NCBI GenBank assembly: GCA_030039655.1
Contig: JASHVC010000213.1
Location: forward strand, 1 to 11,382
Source: Xanthobacteraceae bacterium
GTDB taxonomy: Bacteria > Pseudomonadota > Alphaproteobacteria > Rhizobiales > Xanthobacteraceae
Length of the DNA: 11,382 nucleotides
Direction of reading: 5' to 3'
The notes under the pieces were generated by a model. That model worked only from the letters and a program-made list of their open reading frames with translations. It was not told the DNA's origin and ran no database searches. A program made the translations under genes and the position numbers. Positions 1 through 6,607 of the stretch are shown here, one piece after another (within the stretch, counting starts at the first letter, position 1; each line of letters opens with the position of its first letter).

Positions 1-228
1 CGTCTTTCCGGTCGCTTGCTCCAGCGCCGCCGCGACCATGCGGCCGACAAGGTCGGACGGCCCGCCGGGCGTGTTGGCGACGACGAATTTCACCGGACGA
101 TCGGGATAGTCAGCGAAGGCCGGACGCACGCGTAACAGCGCTGGCGCCGCAATACCGGCCGCAAGCACGGCGGCGCCCTTGACGATGCCGCGGCGCGTGG
201 TTGCCGATCGTGCAGTGAATTTGCTCAT
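1..228 (-). CDS. TTT-family (Bug/TctC) periplasmic substrate-binding protein, N-terminal part, runs off the left edge
   Basis: Only the first 76 codons are in the window; the frame is open to base 1. Residues 1-39 form an export signal with a Tat-like motif TRRGIVK (residues 11-17), a hydrophobic Ala/Leu/Val stretch and a likely cleavage after AFA39. The mature start YPDRPVKFVVANTPGGPSD matches the opening of tripartite tricarboxylate transporter binding proteins: beta strand, then the PGGxxD loop that contacts the ligand carboxylate. These proteins bind organic acids in the periplasm and deliver them to TctA/TctB-type membrane proteins. The ATG at 228 is preceded by GGGGAG at good spacing. 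It is divergent from the DUF1989 and monooxygenase genes, which suggests it captures their substrate (inference). The ligand cannot be told from this fragment. Confidence 0.88.
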   Translation of the reverse strand, partial: MSKFTARSATTRRGIVKGAAVLAAGIAAPALLRVRPAFADYPDRPVKFVVANTPGGPSDLVGRMVAAALEQATGKT

Positions 229-249
229 TCTGCTCCCCTTGGTCACGCG

Positions 250-277
250 ATGTTCATTCATCACGACGTTATGTCAA
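250..277 (-). promoter_or_regulatory. Candidate sigma-70 promoter of the leftward binding-protein gene
   Basis: On the minus strand a perfect -35 hexamer TTGACA (277-272) is followed after 16 nt by GAACAT (255-250), which keeps only 3 of 6 consensus -10 bases. Transcription would start near 243, leaving a short leader that contains the GGGGAG ribosome-binding site. The -10 is weak, so this is a candidate only. The -35 overlaps a small palindrome listed separately. Confidence 0.35.
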
Positions 278-284
278 ACTGACA
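272..284. promoter_or_regulatory. Palindrome TGTCA-AAC-TGACA, possible operator
   Basis: A perfect 5-bp inverted repeat with a 3-bp centre lies in the intergenic region between the divergent binding protein and DUF1989 genes. It overlaps the proposed -35 of the leftward promoter, a position suited to a repressor. No regulator gene is adjacent in the window, so the role is speculative. Confidence 0.25.
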
Positions 285-453
285 GCTCGTCGGTTCACAA
301 CACGAGTGCCGGCGCGACGCTTCCACCGCAAGTTTATCCGAAATCTCCAGGTGCGAACCTAGATGACTCGTTGTCGCGCAAACGTTAGAGTTTTCCCGCA
401 CGCGCGCGACCGACGCCGGAGGGTCGACGCGATAACTCGCAGGAGAGGCGTTT

Positions 454-1086
454 ATGACTGTCATGACCGCAAGCCCGCCGGTCGGCGCGATTTCCCTCGA
501 ACACGTGATTCCTCCGAAAGAATACCTCGGCCTGGAGCTGAAGAAGGGCCAGGTGATGCGCATCGTCGACATGGAGGGCAAGCAGGTCCCCGATGTCGTC
601 TGCTTCAATCTCCACGACCCTTCCGAAAAATTGTCCTGCAACAACTCGCGGCTGATCCAGAAACGCTGGATCTTCACCACCGGCCACGTCCTCTACTCCG
701 ACGAGGGCAACATCATGCTGACCATCGTCGGCGATACGGTCGGCATTCATCACGCGTCCGGCGGCTGCTGCAACGAACCAGCCAACTTCCGCCGTTACGG
801 CGTGCCCGGCACGCGCAATTGCCGGGAGAATCTGACGCTTGCGGCAGCGCCCCTGGGTATCACGCAAAAAGACATTCCGGGCGCCTTTTGTCCGTTCATG
901 AAGGTCCTCCAATACTCGGACGGCCGCTACGAGATCGAGGAGCCGACCTCGAAGCCCGGTGATTACATCGACCTGCGCGCCGACATGGATCTGTTCGTCG
1001 CCATCTCGAACTGTCCGCAGGACAAGAATCCATGCAACGGCTTCAATCCGACGCCACTGAAGATCGTGGTCTACAAACCGGCGTAG
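454..1086 (+). CDS. DUF1989 / urea carboxylase-associated family protein
   Basis: This 210-aa protein is close to full family length. Recognisable features are KGQVMRIVDMEGKQVPDVVCFN (about 31-52, a beta-rich start), the paired-cysteine motif GGCCNE (C105, C106), C123 in TRNCREN, AFCPFMKV (144-151), and the C-terminal signature PGDYIDLRADMDLFVAIS (168-185) then NCPQDKNPCNGFNPTPL. The conserved Cys/His/Asp residues suggest a metal- or cofactor-binding site. Family members are known mainly next to urea or guanidine carboxylases; none is present here, so the assignment is to family, not reaction. The start at 454 is preceded by AGGAGAGG (441-448); the ATG at 463 is a possible alternative. The monooxygenase gene follows after 28 bp on the same strand, so the two are probably one operon. 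A cytoplasmic accessory or hydrolytic enzyme acting on a small nitrogen compound is plausible but inferred. Confidence 0.9.
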   Translation: MTVMTASPPVGAISLEHVIPPKEYLGLELKKGQVMRIVDMEGKQVPDVVCFNLHDPSEKLSCNNSRLIQKRWIFTTGHVLYSDEGNIMLTIVGDTVGIHHASGGCCNEPANFRRYGVPGTRNCRENLTLAAAPLGITQKDIPGAFCPFMKVLQYSDGRYEIEEPTSKPGDYIDLRADMDLFVAISNCPQDKNPCNGFNPTPLKIVVYKPA

Positions 1087-1114
1087 GGCGGCGCGTCCGC
1101 GCTCGGCGCCCATC

Positions 1115-2443
1115 ATGTGTCAGTCCGAGTTGATCCATCTCGCCGCGGACCTGTCGTTCTTTCACACCGACTATCTTTGGAAGATGCCCGGATCGTGGTC
1201 CGGGTATCCCTACTATGCGCGCCCCGATTTCTACGAGGACATCGCCCGCATCGCGTCGCGCGGCGTGATGGACCTGCTGTTCTTCGGCGACTCGGCGGGT
1301 ATCTCCGAGGATTATGGCGGCAATCATCACGCGGTAATCCGCTACGGCGTGAAATGGCCGTGGCACGACATGATGCCGATGATCCCCTGCATGGCGCGCG
1401 CCGCTTCGGGTGTTGGCTTCGGCATCACCATGTCGACCACGTATCATCATCCCTTCTACGTGGCACGCTTGTTCAACGCCCTCGATCACGTGACCGAGGG
1501 CCGGATCGCCTGGAACGCCGTGACTTCCCGCTCCAAAAACGAGGCGGCAAACTGGGGCTACGACAAGCTGATCGAGCACGACGCCCGCTATGAGCAGGCG
1601 CAGGAGCATCTGCACGTGGTGCGGGCGCTATGGGACAGCGTCGAAGATGGCGCCGTCGTCTTCGATCGCGAAACCGGAGTATTCGGCGACCCGGAGAAGG
1701 TTCACGTGCTGAATTTCCGCGGACGCTATTACAACGTGCGTGGGCCGCTTCCTTCGCTGCGCTCGCCGCAAGGGCGCCCGGTGATCATTCAGGCCGGCCA
1801 GTCGGGGCCGGGCTTGGACCTCGCGGCGACTTATGCCGACATGCAATTCAGCACGCGGCGGACGATTCCGAGCATGAAGGAGCATCGCGCGAGGCTCGAC
1901 GCTAAGCTTGCGCAGTTCGGGCGTTCGCCGCGCGACTGCGGAATCCTGTGGTCGGTGCGGATCCAAGTCGCGGAGTCCGAGCGCCAGGCGCTGGAAAAAG
2001 AGCGGCAGTACCTGGATTCGATTCCACCCGAAGCCGGCCTCATCGAGCTGTCGTCCATGTATGGTTTGGACTTTTCGCGCGTGCACCGCGAGACGCGCCT
2101 TGCCGACCTGGCCGAAGAGGTGAAGGCGCAGAATACTCACCTGGGCAGCTTCGAAGAGATCCTGAAAACGACCGATCCGGACCTGACGGTCGGAGAGTTC
2201 GGCCGCAAGTACATGACCGAACGGATTCTCGTGGCCGCGGGCACGCCCAAAATGATCGCCGATCGCCTGGAGCAATTGCACTTCGAAACCGGCGCCAACG
2301 GTGGCTTCATGCTCGCGCGCGGTTTTTCGGCTCCGGGCAATTTGCAGGAGTTTGTTGATCTGGTGGTGCCCGAGCTGCAACGCCGCGGCCTCGTCAAGAA
2401 GAAATATTCCGGCGCGACACTGCGCGATAATTTGTTGAACTAG
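1115..2443 (+). CDS. LLM-class flavin-dependent monooxygenase, NtaA/SnaA/DszA type
   Basis: This 442-aa protein matches the usual length (about 430-450) of the FMNH2-dependent nitrilotriacetate monooxygenase component A family, which oxygenates substrates using reduced flavin from a separate reductase. Family hallmarks in order are: MDLLFFGDSAG (52-62), the HPFYVAR segment (112-118), LDHVTEGRIAWNAVTS (123-138), the ARYEQAQEHLHVVRALWDS helix (157-175), FRGRYYNVRGPL (201-212) and RPVIIQAGQSGPG (221-233). The C-terminal part MIADRLEQLHFETGANGG is also typical. No flavin reductase gene is visible, so FMNH2 must come from elsewhere. The ATG at 1115 is the first start codon after the in-frame stop at 1058, but it has no clear Shine-Dalgarno; it lies 28 bp after the DUF1989 gene, consistent with translational coupling. 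Family members attack C-N, C-S or related bonds; the substrate is not deducible. Confidence 0.93.
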   Translation: MCQSELIHLAADLSFFHTDYLWKMPGSWSGYPYYARPDFYEDIARIASRGVMDLLFFGDSAGISEDYGGNHHAVIRYGVKWPWHDMMPMIPCMARAASGVGFGITMSTTYHHPFYVARLFNALDHVTEGRIAWNAVTSRSKNEAANWGYDKLIEHDARYEQAQEHLHVVRALWDSVEDGAVVFDRETGVFGDPEKVHVLNFRGRYYNVRGPLPSLRSPQGRPVIIQAGQSGPGLDLAATYADMQFSTRRTIPSMKEHRARLDAKLAQFGRSPRDCGILWSVRIQVAESERQALEKERQYLDSIPPEAGLIELSSMYGLDFSRVHRETRLADLAEEVKAQNTHLGSFEEILKTTDPDLTVGEFGRKYMTERILVAAGTPKMIADRLEQLHFETGANGGFMLARGFSAPGNLQEFVDLVVPELQRRGLVKKKYSGATLRDNLLN

Positions 2444-2474
2444 AGGCGTAAATTAAGATCAAGTCGAAGCATAA

Positions 2475-2559
2475 CCGCTCGTGCCCGCGAAAGCGGGGAC
2501 CCAGCGTTTCGAAATCGGTGCAAGCGGTTCTGGATTCCCGCTTGTGCGGGAATGAGCGG
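2475..2559. repeat. Inverted-repeat palindromic element between convergent genes; possible bidirectional terminator
   Basis: Two 30-bp arms, 2475-2504 and 2530-2559, are inverted copies matching at 24 of 30 positions, separated by 25 bp. Each arm contains its own hairpin, CCCGC-GAAA-GCGGG (2484-2497) and CCCGC-TTGT-GCGGG (2537-2550). From general knowledge this resembles the dispersed repeat with a core like TGGATTCCCGC...GCGGGAATGA found in many copies in proteobacterial genomes. It sits exactly between the stops of the rightward monooxygenase and the leftward HAD gene, so it could end transcription from both sides. There is no clear U-tract, which weakens the terminator reading. Confidence 0.7.
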
Positions 2560-2577
2560 AATAGGCTCTAGGCCGAC

Positions 2578-3246
2578 CTAATTTCCTTTCAAAAACCAGC
2601 TCCGGTCGCTCGCGGCCAGATCGCCGATCCTGGCCAGCTCGATGTCGGACGGCGGATATGACGCCACGATCTGCGGATCGAGCGCATAATGCCCTTGCTT
2701 GGGAAACACCGTCGTGACCCGCGCACCCCATGTTTGCTTCACGGAGGTGAGAATGCGCAATTTGTCGTCGATGAGCACGTAGTGCGCGGCCGGATAAAGG
2801 CGCTCCACGTCGGCGAGTTCGCGCTCTTTGTGAATATAGATAAGGACGCGGCCGCCTACTGCGCGCCACAGCCCGGAGCGATCAACCTTGCGCGGTTGGA
2901 ATACGGCATCGCCGTCGGAAAGAACGACGGCGGGGCCCCATTGCTGCACGTGCTTTACGACTTCCAGGGCGCCAGAATAGAGCCGGTCGGCAAATGGATA
3001 GTCGACCAGCCAGCTCGACATCAGCAGCAACTTCGGACAGTGCATCGCCTCGAGCCGATATCGCTCCAGCGCGCCCAGATAATCCGTGTAGCCGAGCTCG
3101 TCGACCAGCGCGCGCAGGATTTCCCAGTACCTGTCGCGCGCCGCAACGCCGTAGTTTTGCGCCAAGTGCTCGCTCAGCTCGTCCTGCACGCTGTCATTGT
3201 CGAGCAACGTGTTGTCGACGTCGAACAGAAACACGATATCGTGCAT
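2578..3246 (-). CDS. HAD-superfamily hydrolase
   Basis: This 222-aa protein carries the haloacid dehalogenase-like motifs: motif I FLFDVDNTLLD with nucleophile D9 and acid/base D11, motif II VVLSDGD with S110, a motif III lysine at K120 or K140, and motif IV YVLIDDKLRIL with the Mg-binding pair D160/D161. The helical stretch between residues 20 and 95 is a C1-type cap. Such enzymes are cytoplasmic, Mg-dependent, and usually phosphatases or phosphoglycolate-type hydrolases; the substrate cannot be assigned. The gene follows the 158-aa unknown gene on the same strand after 48 bp and probably shares its transcript. The ATG at 3246 is the natural start because motif I begins within six residues; the upstream ribosome-binding site is weak (GCGGGG). 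Confidence 0.88.
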   Translation of the reverse strand: MHDIVFLFDVDNTLLDNDSVQDELSEHLAQNYGVAARDRYWEILRALVDELGYTDYLGALERYRLEAMHCPKLLLMSSWLVDYPFADRLYSGALEVVKHVQQWGPAVVLSDGDAVFQPRKVDRSGLWRAVGGRVLIYIHKERELADVERLYPAAHYVLIDDKLRILTSVKQTWGARVTTVFPKQGHYALDPQIVASYPPSDIELARIGDLAASDRSWFLKGN

Positions 3247-3294
3247 CCGAGCCCCGCATGCAGAGCAGTCCGGCCGGCGACCGACCAGCTCCCG

Positions 3295-3771
3295 TCATTC
3301 CGCCGCGATGGAACTGGGCGCGTTCGGCATTTGGACGACCACGGTATCGAAATCCGTCAACGGCGGGGCATCGATGACCCGCTGCTCGGGAAATTGCTCG
3401 GACGGCTCGTACCACGGCTGCCGCTCATTCACGCCACGCTCGACCGACTGCGCAATCAATGCGCCGATCTCTTCGCCCTGCAGCGGCACCAGTTTCCTCT
3501 CGGAATCGTACTTGTAGAGCTGCGGGCAGAAATAAAGCGCGTGAATGCGCGGATTATAGCCATCCACCACCAGATAGTGCTGGGTGTGCATCAGCATGTC
3601 GTATTTTTTGACGACCTTGCGCTCCTGCGTGGCGCCGGCAACGCGAAGTTTTGAAGGCGTCGGACCCGTAATCGTGCCCGCCTCCAGAACGACAATCCAG
3701 TCATTACTCGTGGCATTGTCGGGATGAATCGGGACGAAGTTACTCGGTAGTTTTTTACGGAACACACTCAT
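3295..3771 (-). CDS. Conserved-looking hypothetical protein, 158 aa, family not recognised
   Basis: I do not recognise this protein. It starts MSVFRKKLPSNFVPIHPDNA, has a beta-type stretch around DWIVVLEAGTITGP (24-37), a basic segment QERKVVKKYDML (about 49-60), then HYLVVDGYNPRIHALYFCPQ, and ends with a Pro/Asp-rich tail. No signal peptide or membrane helix is visible, so it is probably cytoplasmic. The ATG at 3771 has a purine-rich ribosome-binding site (AAGGGTGG) about 6 nt upstream and a good promoter further up, which supports a real gene. It is the first gene of a leftward pair with the HAD hydrolase. Its function is unknown; co-transcription suggests a linked role. Confidence 0.72.
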   Translation of the reverse strand: MSVFRKKLPSNFVPIHPDNATSNDWIVVLEAGTITGPTPSKLRVAGATQERKVVKKYDMLMHTQHYLVVDGYNPRIHALYFCPQLYKYDSERKLVPLQGEEIGALIAQSVERGVNERQPWYEPSEQFPEQRVIDAPPLTDFDTVVVQMPNAPSSIAAE

Positions 3772-3793
3772 TTGAAGCCACCCTTACTCTTAC

Positions 3794-3814
3794 GTTGGAT
3801 CTCCTAGGATCAAC
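3794..3814. promoter_or_regulatory. Imperfect 21-bp palindrome at the transcription start of the leftward unit
   Basis: On the minus strand the element begins GTTG and ends CAAC, with further pairing near a central CTAG; six of ten base pairs match. It begins just at the start site predicted from the neighbouring promoter, where a repressor would block initiation. The palindrome is visible; the operator role is inference. Confidence 0.28.
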
Positions 3815-3817
3815 AAA

Positions 3818-3845
3818 AGAATAGCAAGCCGGGCACCGCGGTCAA
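3818..3845 (-). promoter_or_regulatory. Sigma-70-like promoter for the 158-aa protein and HAD gene
   Basis: On the minus strand -35 TTGACC (3845-3840, 5 of 6 consensus) is followed after 16 nt by -10 TATTCT (3823-3818, 4 of 6). Transcription would start near 3811, about 40 nt before the ATG at 3771. Confidence 0.5.
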
Positions 3846-3903
3846 TCAGCCGGCATGGGCATTTATACGTGCGGGATCGCCAAAAGGCTGTAGTTCCAAT
3901 GTG

Positions 3904-3933
3904 TTGCCTAAGTCCCCTGCAGCGCGTTATATC
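3904..3933 (+). promoter_or_regulatory. Candidate promoter for the SDR-dehydratase operon
   Basis: TTGCCT (3904-3909, 4 of 6 consensus) and TATATC (3928-3933, 4 of 6) are separated by 18 nt. The predicted start near 3940 lies downstream of the upstream in-frame TTG/ATG-type starts around 3901, which argues that translation begins at 3982. Confidence 0.4.
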
Positions 3934-3981
3934 CGCCGCACCGCCGCTTCGGAGGCGCGCCGGCGGTCCAAAAGGCCCTTC

Positions 3982-4791
3982 ATGGAGCGGATTCTCATCA
4001 CCGGCGCGGCCGGCCAAATCGGCAAAGCCCTGCGGCAGGGCTTGCGCGGTTCCTATCCGCTCATTCGTCTACTCGACGTCGGGCCACTCGGCACCGCCGA
4101 GAAGGGAGAAGAGGTCCTCACGGCCGACATCCGTGACGCGGCGGCAATGGAGAAAGCGACCGCCGGCATCGATTGCGTCGTGCATCTCGCCGGCCAGGCC
4201 ATCGAGGCCGAATGGGAGAAGGTTCTGCCGCTCAATATCGAGGGCTGTTACAACGTTTTCGAGGCGGCGCGCCGCAACGGTGTCAAGCGCATCGTGTTCG
4301 CCAGCTCCAATCACGCCATTGGGTTTCACCGGCGCGAGCGCTTCATCGACAATGCGGTGCTGCCGCGGCCGGACACGCGTTACGGTGTTTCCAAAGTGTT
4401 TGGCGAGGCGCTGGGCCGGCTTTACGCCGACAAGTACGGCATGAGCGTCGCTTGCATGCGCATCGGCAGCTTCGTCACGCCCGACCGGCCCACCGAGGCG
4501 CGCCAGTTGCTGACCTGGATCAGTCACCGCGACATGGTGCAGCTCGTGCGGCGCTGCATCGATCATCCAAGCTATCATTTCGTGGTCGTCTACGGTGTCT
4601 CCAACAATCTGCGCAGCCGCTGGGATAACACCAACGCGAAGTTTCTGGGTTATCGGCCCGAAGACGATTCAGAGAAGTTCGCCGCGGAGATTCTGGCGCA
4701 GGGTAAGAAAGAAAACGAAATCGCGGCGCAGTTTCACGGCGGCTTCTATACGCCGATGGAATTCGCCGGCGACCCTTCAGCCATCGATTGA
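3982..4791 (+). CDS. NAD-dependent SDR, uronate dehydrogenase-like
   Basis: This 269-aa extended short-chain dehydrogenase has the Rossmann motif TGAAGQIG (residues 7-14), VVHLAG (66-71), and the catalytic set S108/S109 in FASSNHAIG, Y134 and K138 in YGVSK. RIGS (160-163) and WISHRD (179-184) follow. From memory, the pattern FASSNH-IG, then RPD-YGVSK-FGE, then RIGS and WxSHxD closely follows Agrobacterium uronate dehydrogenase, which oxidises D-galacturonate or D-glucuronate to the aldarolactone with NAD+. The start at 3982 is chosen because the Rossmann fold begins at once, AAGG lies 6 nt upstream, and a promoter maps inside the possible 27-residue extension. The stop overlaps the probable TTG start of the dehydratase. 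A related sugar dehydrogenase or epimerase activity is possible. Confidence 0.85.
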   Translation: MERILITGAAGQIGKALRQGLRGSYPLIRLLDVGPLGTAEKGEEVLTADIRDAAAMEKATAGIDCVVHLAGQAIEAEWEKVLPLNIEGCYNVFEAARRNGVKRIVFASSNHAIGFHRRERFIDNAVLPRPDTRYGVSKVFGEALGRLYADKYGMSVACMRIGSFVTPDRPTEARQLLTWISHRDMVQLVRRCIDHPSYHFVVVYGVSNNLRSRWDNTNAKFLGYRPEDDSEKFAAEILAQGKKENEIAAQFHGGFYTPMEFAGDPSAID

Positions 4792-6521
4792 GCGAGCAGC
4801 GCCCCTTGGCAAAAGAGAAGCAGGACAAGAAACACAAGCACGGCTTGGCGCGCGGCCTGACCAATTATGGCGACGCCGATTTTTCGCTCTACCTGCGCCG
4901 ATCCTTTGCCAAGTCGATGGGGTACTCCGCCGAAATGCTGTCGCGGCCGATTGTCGGCATCGGCCAGTCGGCGAGCGGCTTCAACAATTGCCATCGGCAT
5001 TTTCCGGAGCTGGTCGAGGCGGTCAAACGCGGCGTCGTTGCCGCGGGCGGGCTGCCGCTCGACTTTCCCACCATCTCGCTCGGTGAGGTGTTTCTGGCCC
5101 CCACCAGCATGATGTTCCGCAACCTGATGGCCATGGACGCGGAGGAAATGATCCGCGCCCAGCCGATGGACGCGGTGGTGCTGATCGGCGCCTGCGACAA
5201 GACCGTCCCGGCGTTGCTGATGGGCGCGACCTCGGCCGACCTGCCGGCCATCCAGCTCATCGGCGGACCGATGCTGCCCATGGCTCATCACGGCGAGCGG
5301 CTCGGCGCCTGCACTGATTGCCGACGCTTTTGGGCCAAATACCGCGCGGGCGAAATTTCGCAGCCGGAGATCGAGGACATTGAAGGCAACCTTGCCACCA
5401 CCACCGGCAGCTGCGCGGTCATGGGCACGGCGAGCACCATGGCGTCCATTGCCGAGGCGCTGGGCATGACGCTGCCGGGCACCGCGGCGATTCCGGCGGT
5501 CCATTCCGACCGGCTGCGCGCGGCCGAGGCGAGCGGCCGCCGCGCCGTGGAGATGATCGGTACCGAGTTGCGGCCGAGCCGCATCATCACGGAAAAGTCG
5601 GTCGAGAACGCACTGCGCGTACTGCTCGCCATCGGCGGCTCGACGAACGGCCTGATCCACCTTACCGCCATCGCCGGCCGCGCCGGCGTAGAGGTGTCGC
5701 TTAAGCGTCTCAACATGCTTTCCGACGAAACGCCTATCCTGGTCGACCTCAAGCCGACCGGCCCGCATTACATGTCGGACTTGTTTTCGGCCGGCGGCAT
5801 CGGCGCTGTGTTACGTGAGCTAAAACCGCTGCTGCATCTCGACTGCCTGACAGTAACCGGCGAGACGCTGGGCGAGCGGCTGTCGCAGGCTGCGCCCTGG
5901 GTCGATCGCGATATCGTGCGGCCGATCGGCGAGCCATACCAGAAGCAAGGCGGGCTTGCGGCGTTGTTCGGCTCGCTGGCGCCGAACGGCGCGATCATCA
6001 AACGCTCCGCCGCCGACCCCCGGCTGTTCGAGCGTGAAGGCCGCGCCGTCGTGTTCTCCTCCCTCGACGATCTCGCCACACGCATCGATACACCCGATCT
6101 CGACGTGACCGCCGACGATTTTCTGGTGCTTCAGAACGCCGGACCGAAAAGCGGCTACGCCATGCCCGAGGCCGGCTATTTGCCAATCCCCTCAAAACTT
6201 GCGCGCGCGGGCGTCAAGGACATGGTGCGCATTTCCGATGCGCGCATGAGCGGCACTGCCTACGGCACCATCGTGCTGCACGTGTCGCCGGAAGCGGCCA
6301 TCGGCGGCCCGCTGGCACTGCTGAAGAATGGCGATCGCATCAAGCTGTCGGTGTCCCAGCGCCGCCTCGATCTGCTCGTGAGCGACGCCGAACTCGCCAA
6401 ACGCCGCGAAGCGCACCGTCCCTTTGCGGCGATGCCGGACCGCGGCTACGCACGGCTCTATATGGAGAGCGTGCTGCAGGCCGAAGCCGGCTGCGATTTC
6501 GACTTCTTGCGAAAGGCCTGA
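4788..6521 (+). CDS. IlvD/Edd-family [Fe-S] dehydratase, probable sugar-acid (aldonate-type) dehydratase
   Basis: This 577-aa protein has the family length and motifs. Probable cluster cysteines are C68 (GFNNCHRHF), C136 (IGACDKTVPALLMG, with the metal-site K138) and C209 (TTTGSCAVMGTAS). The catalytic serine region is SDARMSGTAYG with S488, corresponding to the SGxxxG signature. NATxGxP-type regions such as GGSTNGLIHL (283-292) are also present. ACTDCRRFWAKYRAGEI resembles the arabinonate/xylonate dehydratase branch more than biosynthetic IlvD, so dehydration of a sugar acid to a 2-keto-3-deoxy acid is likely (inference). The first in-frame ATG is codon 44, inside conserved sequence, so translation must begin at a TTG: 4788 (overlapping the SDR TGA), 4806 or 4845. 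The 4788 start is used here; none has a strong ribosome-binding site. Confidence 0.9.
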   Translation: MSEQRPLAKEKQDKKHKHGLARGLTNYGDADFSLYLRRSFAKSMGYSAEMLSRPIVGIGQSASGFNNCHRHFPELVEAVKRGVVAAGGLPLDFPTISLGEVFLAPTSMMFRNLMAMDAEEMIRAQPMDAVVLIGACDKTVPALLMGATSADLPAIQLIGGPMLPMAHHGERLGACTDCRRFWAKYRAGEISQPEIEDIEGNLATTTGSCAVMGTASTMASIAEALGMTLPGTAAIPAVHSDRLRAAEASGRRAVEMIGTELRPSRIITEKSVENALRVLLAIGGSTNGLIHLTAIAGRAGVEVSLKRLNMLSDETPILVDLKPTGPHYMSDLFSAGGIGAVLRELKPLLHLDCLTVTGETLGERLSQAAPWVDRDIVRPIGEPYQKQGGLAALFGSLAPNGAIIKRSAADPRLFEREGRAVVFSSLDDLATRIDTPDLDVTADDFLVLQNAGPKSGYAMPEAGYLPIPSKLARAGVKDMVRISDARMSGTAYGTIVLHVSPEAAIGGPLALLKNGDRIKLSVSQRRLDLLVSDAELAKRREAHRPFAAMPDRGYARLYMESVLQAEAGCDFDFLRKA

Positions 6522-6576
6522 ACGCACGCAAAGCTTTCGTCCAAGGGGCTTTCCTTTTGCGGAACGAAGGGTCGGT

Positions 6577-6607
6577 AAAAAAAGCCCCGGCGGGGAACCG
6601 GGGCTTT
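6577..6607. terminator. GC-rich hairpin terminator after the dehydratase
   Basis: A perfect 10-bp stem AAAGCCCCGG (6581-6590) / CCGGGGCTTT (6598-6607) has a 7-nt loop and lies 59 nt after the dehydratase stop. A run of seven A precedes it at 6577-6583, while only three T follow on the + strand. As a rho-independent terminator it is therefore better on the minus strand (seven U) than on the plus strand (three U). It can still act as the end of the SDR-dehydratase operon. Confidence 0.7.

Noticed and set aside
385..1116. Long minus-strand reading frame opposite the DUF1989 gene
   Set aside because: Mirror of a well-supported gene in high-GC DNA; its translation is Arg/Ala/His-rich with no family motifs.
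1628..2380. Minus-strand reading frame opposite the monooxygenase
   Set aside because: Antisense shadow of a clear LLM-family gene; no motifs or ribosome-binding site.
2475..2559. CRISPR-like repeats
   Set aside because: Only two arms, in inverted orientation, with one spacer and no cas genes; better explained as a palindromic repeat element.
2689..3654. 321-codon plus-strand frame across the HAD and unknown genes
   Set aside because: Spans two genes on the other strand, including their intergenic gap. The HAD motifs and the promoter support the minus strand.
3901..3981. N-terminal extension of the SDR by 27 residues
   Set aside because: The added part is basic and unlike the family, a promoter lies within it, and the Rossmann motif starts right after the ATG at 3982.
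4746..5768. 340-codon minus-strand frame opposite the dehydratase
   Set aside because: Low-complexity Arg/Ala/His/Gly-rich translation, an antisense by-product of GC-rich coding sequence.
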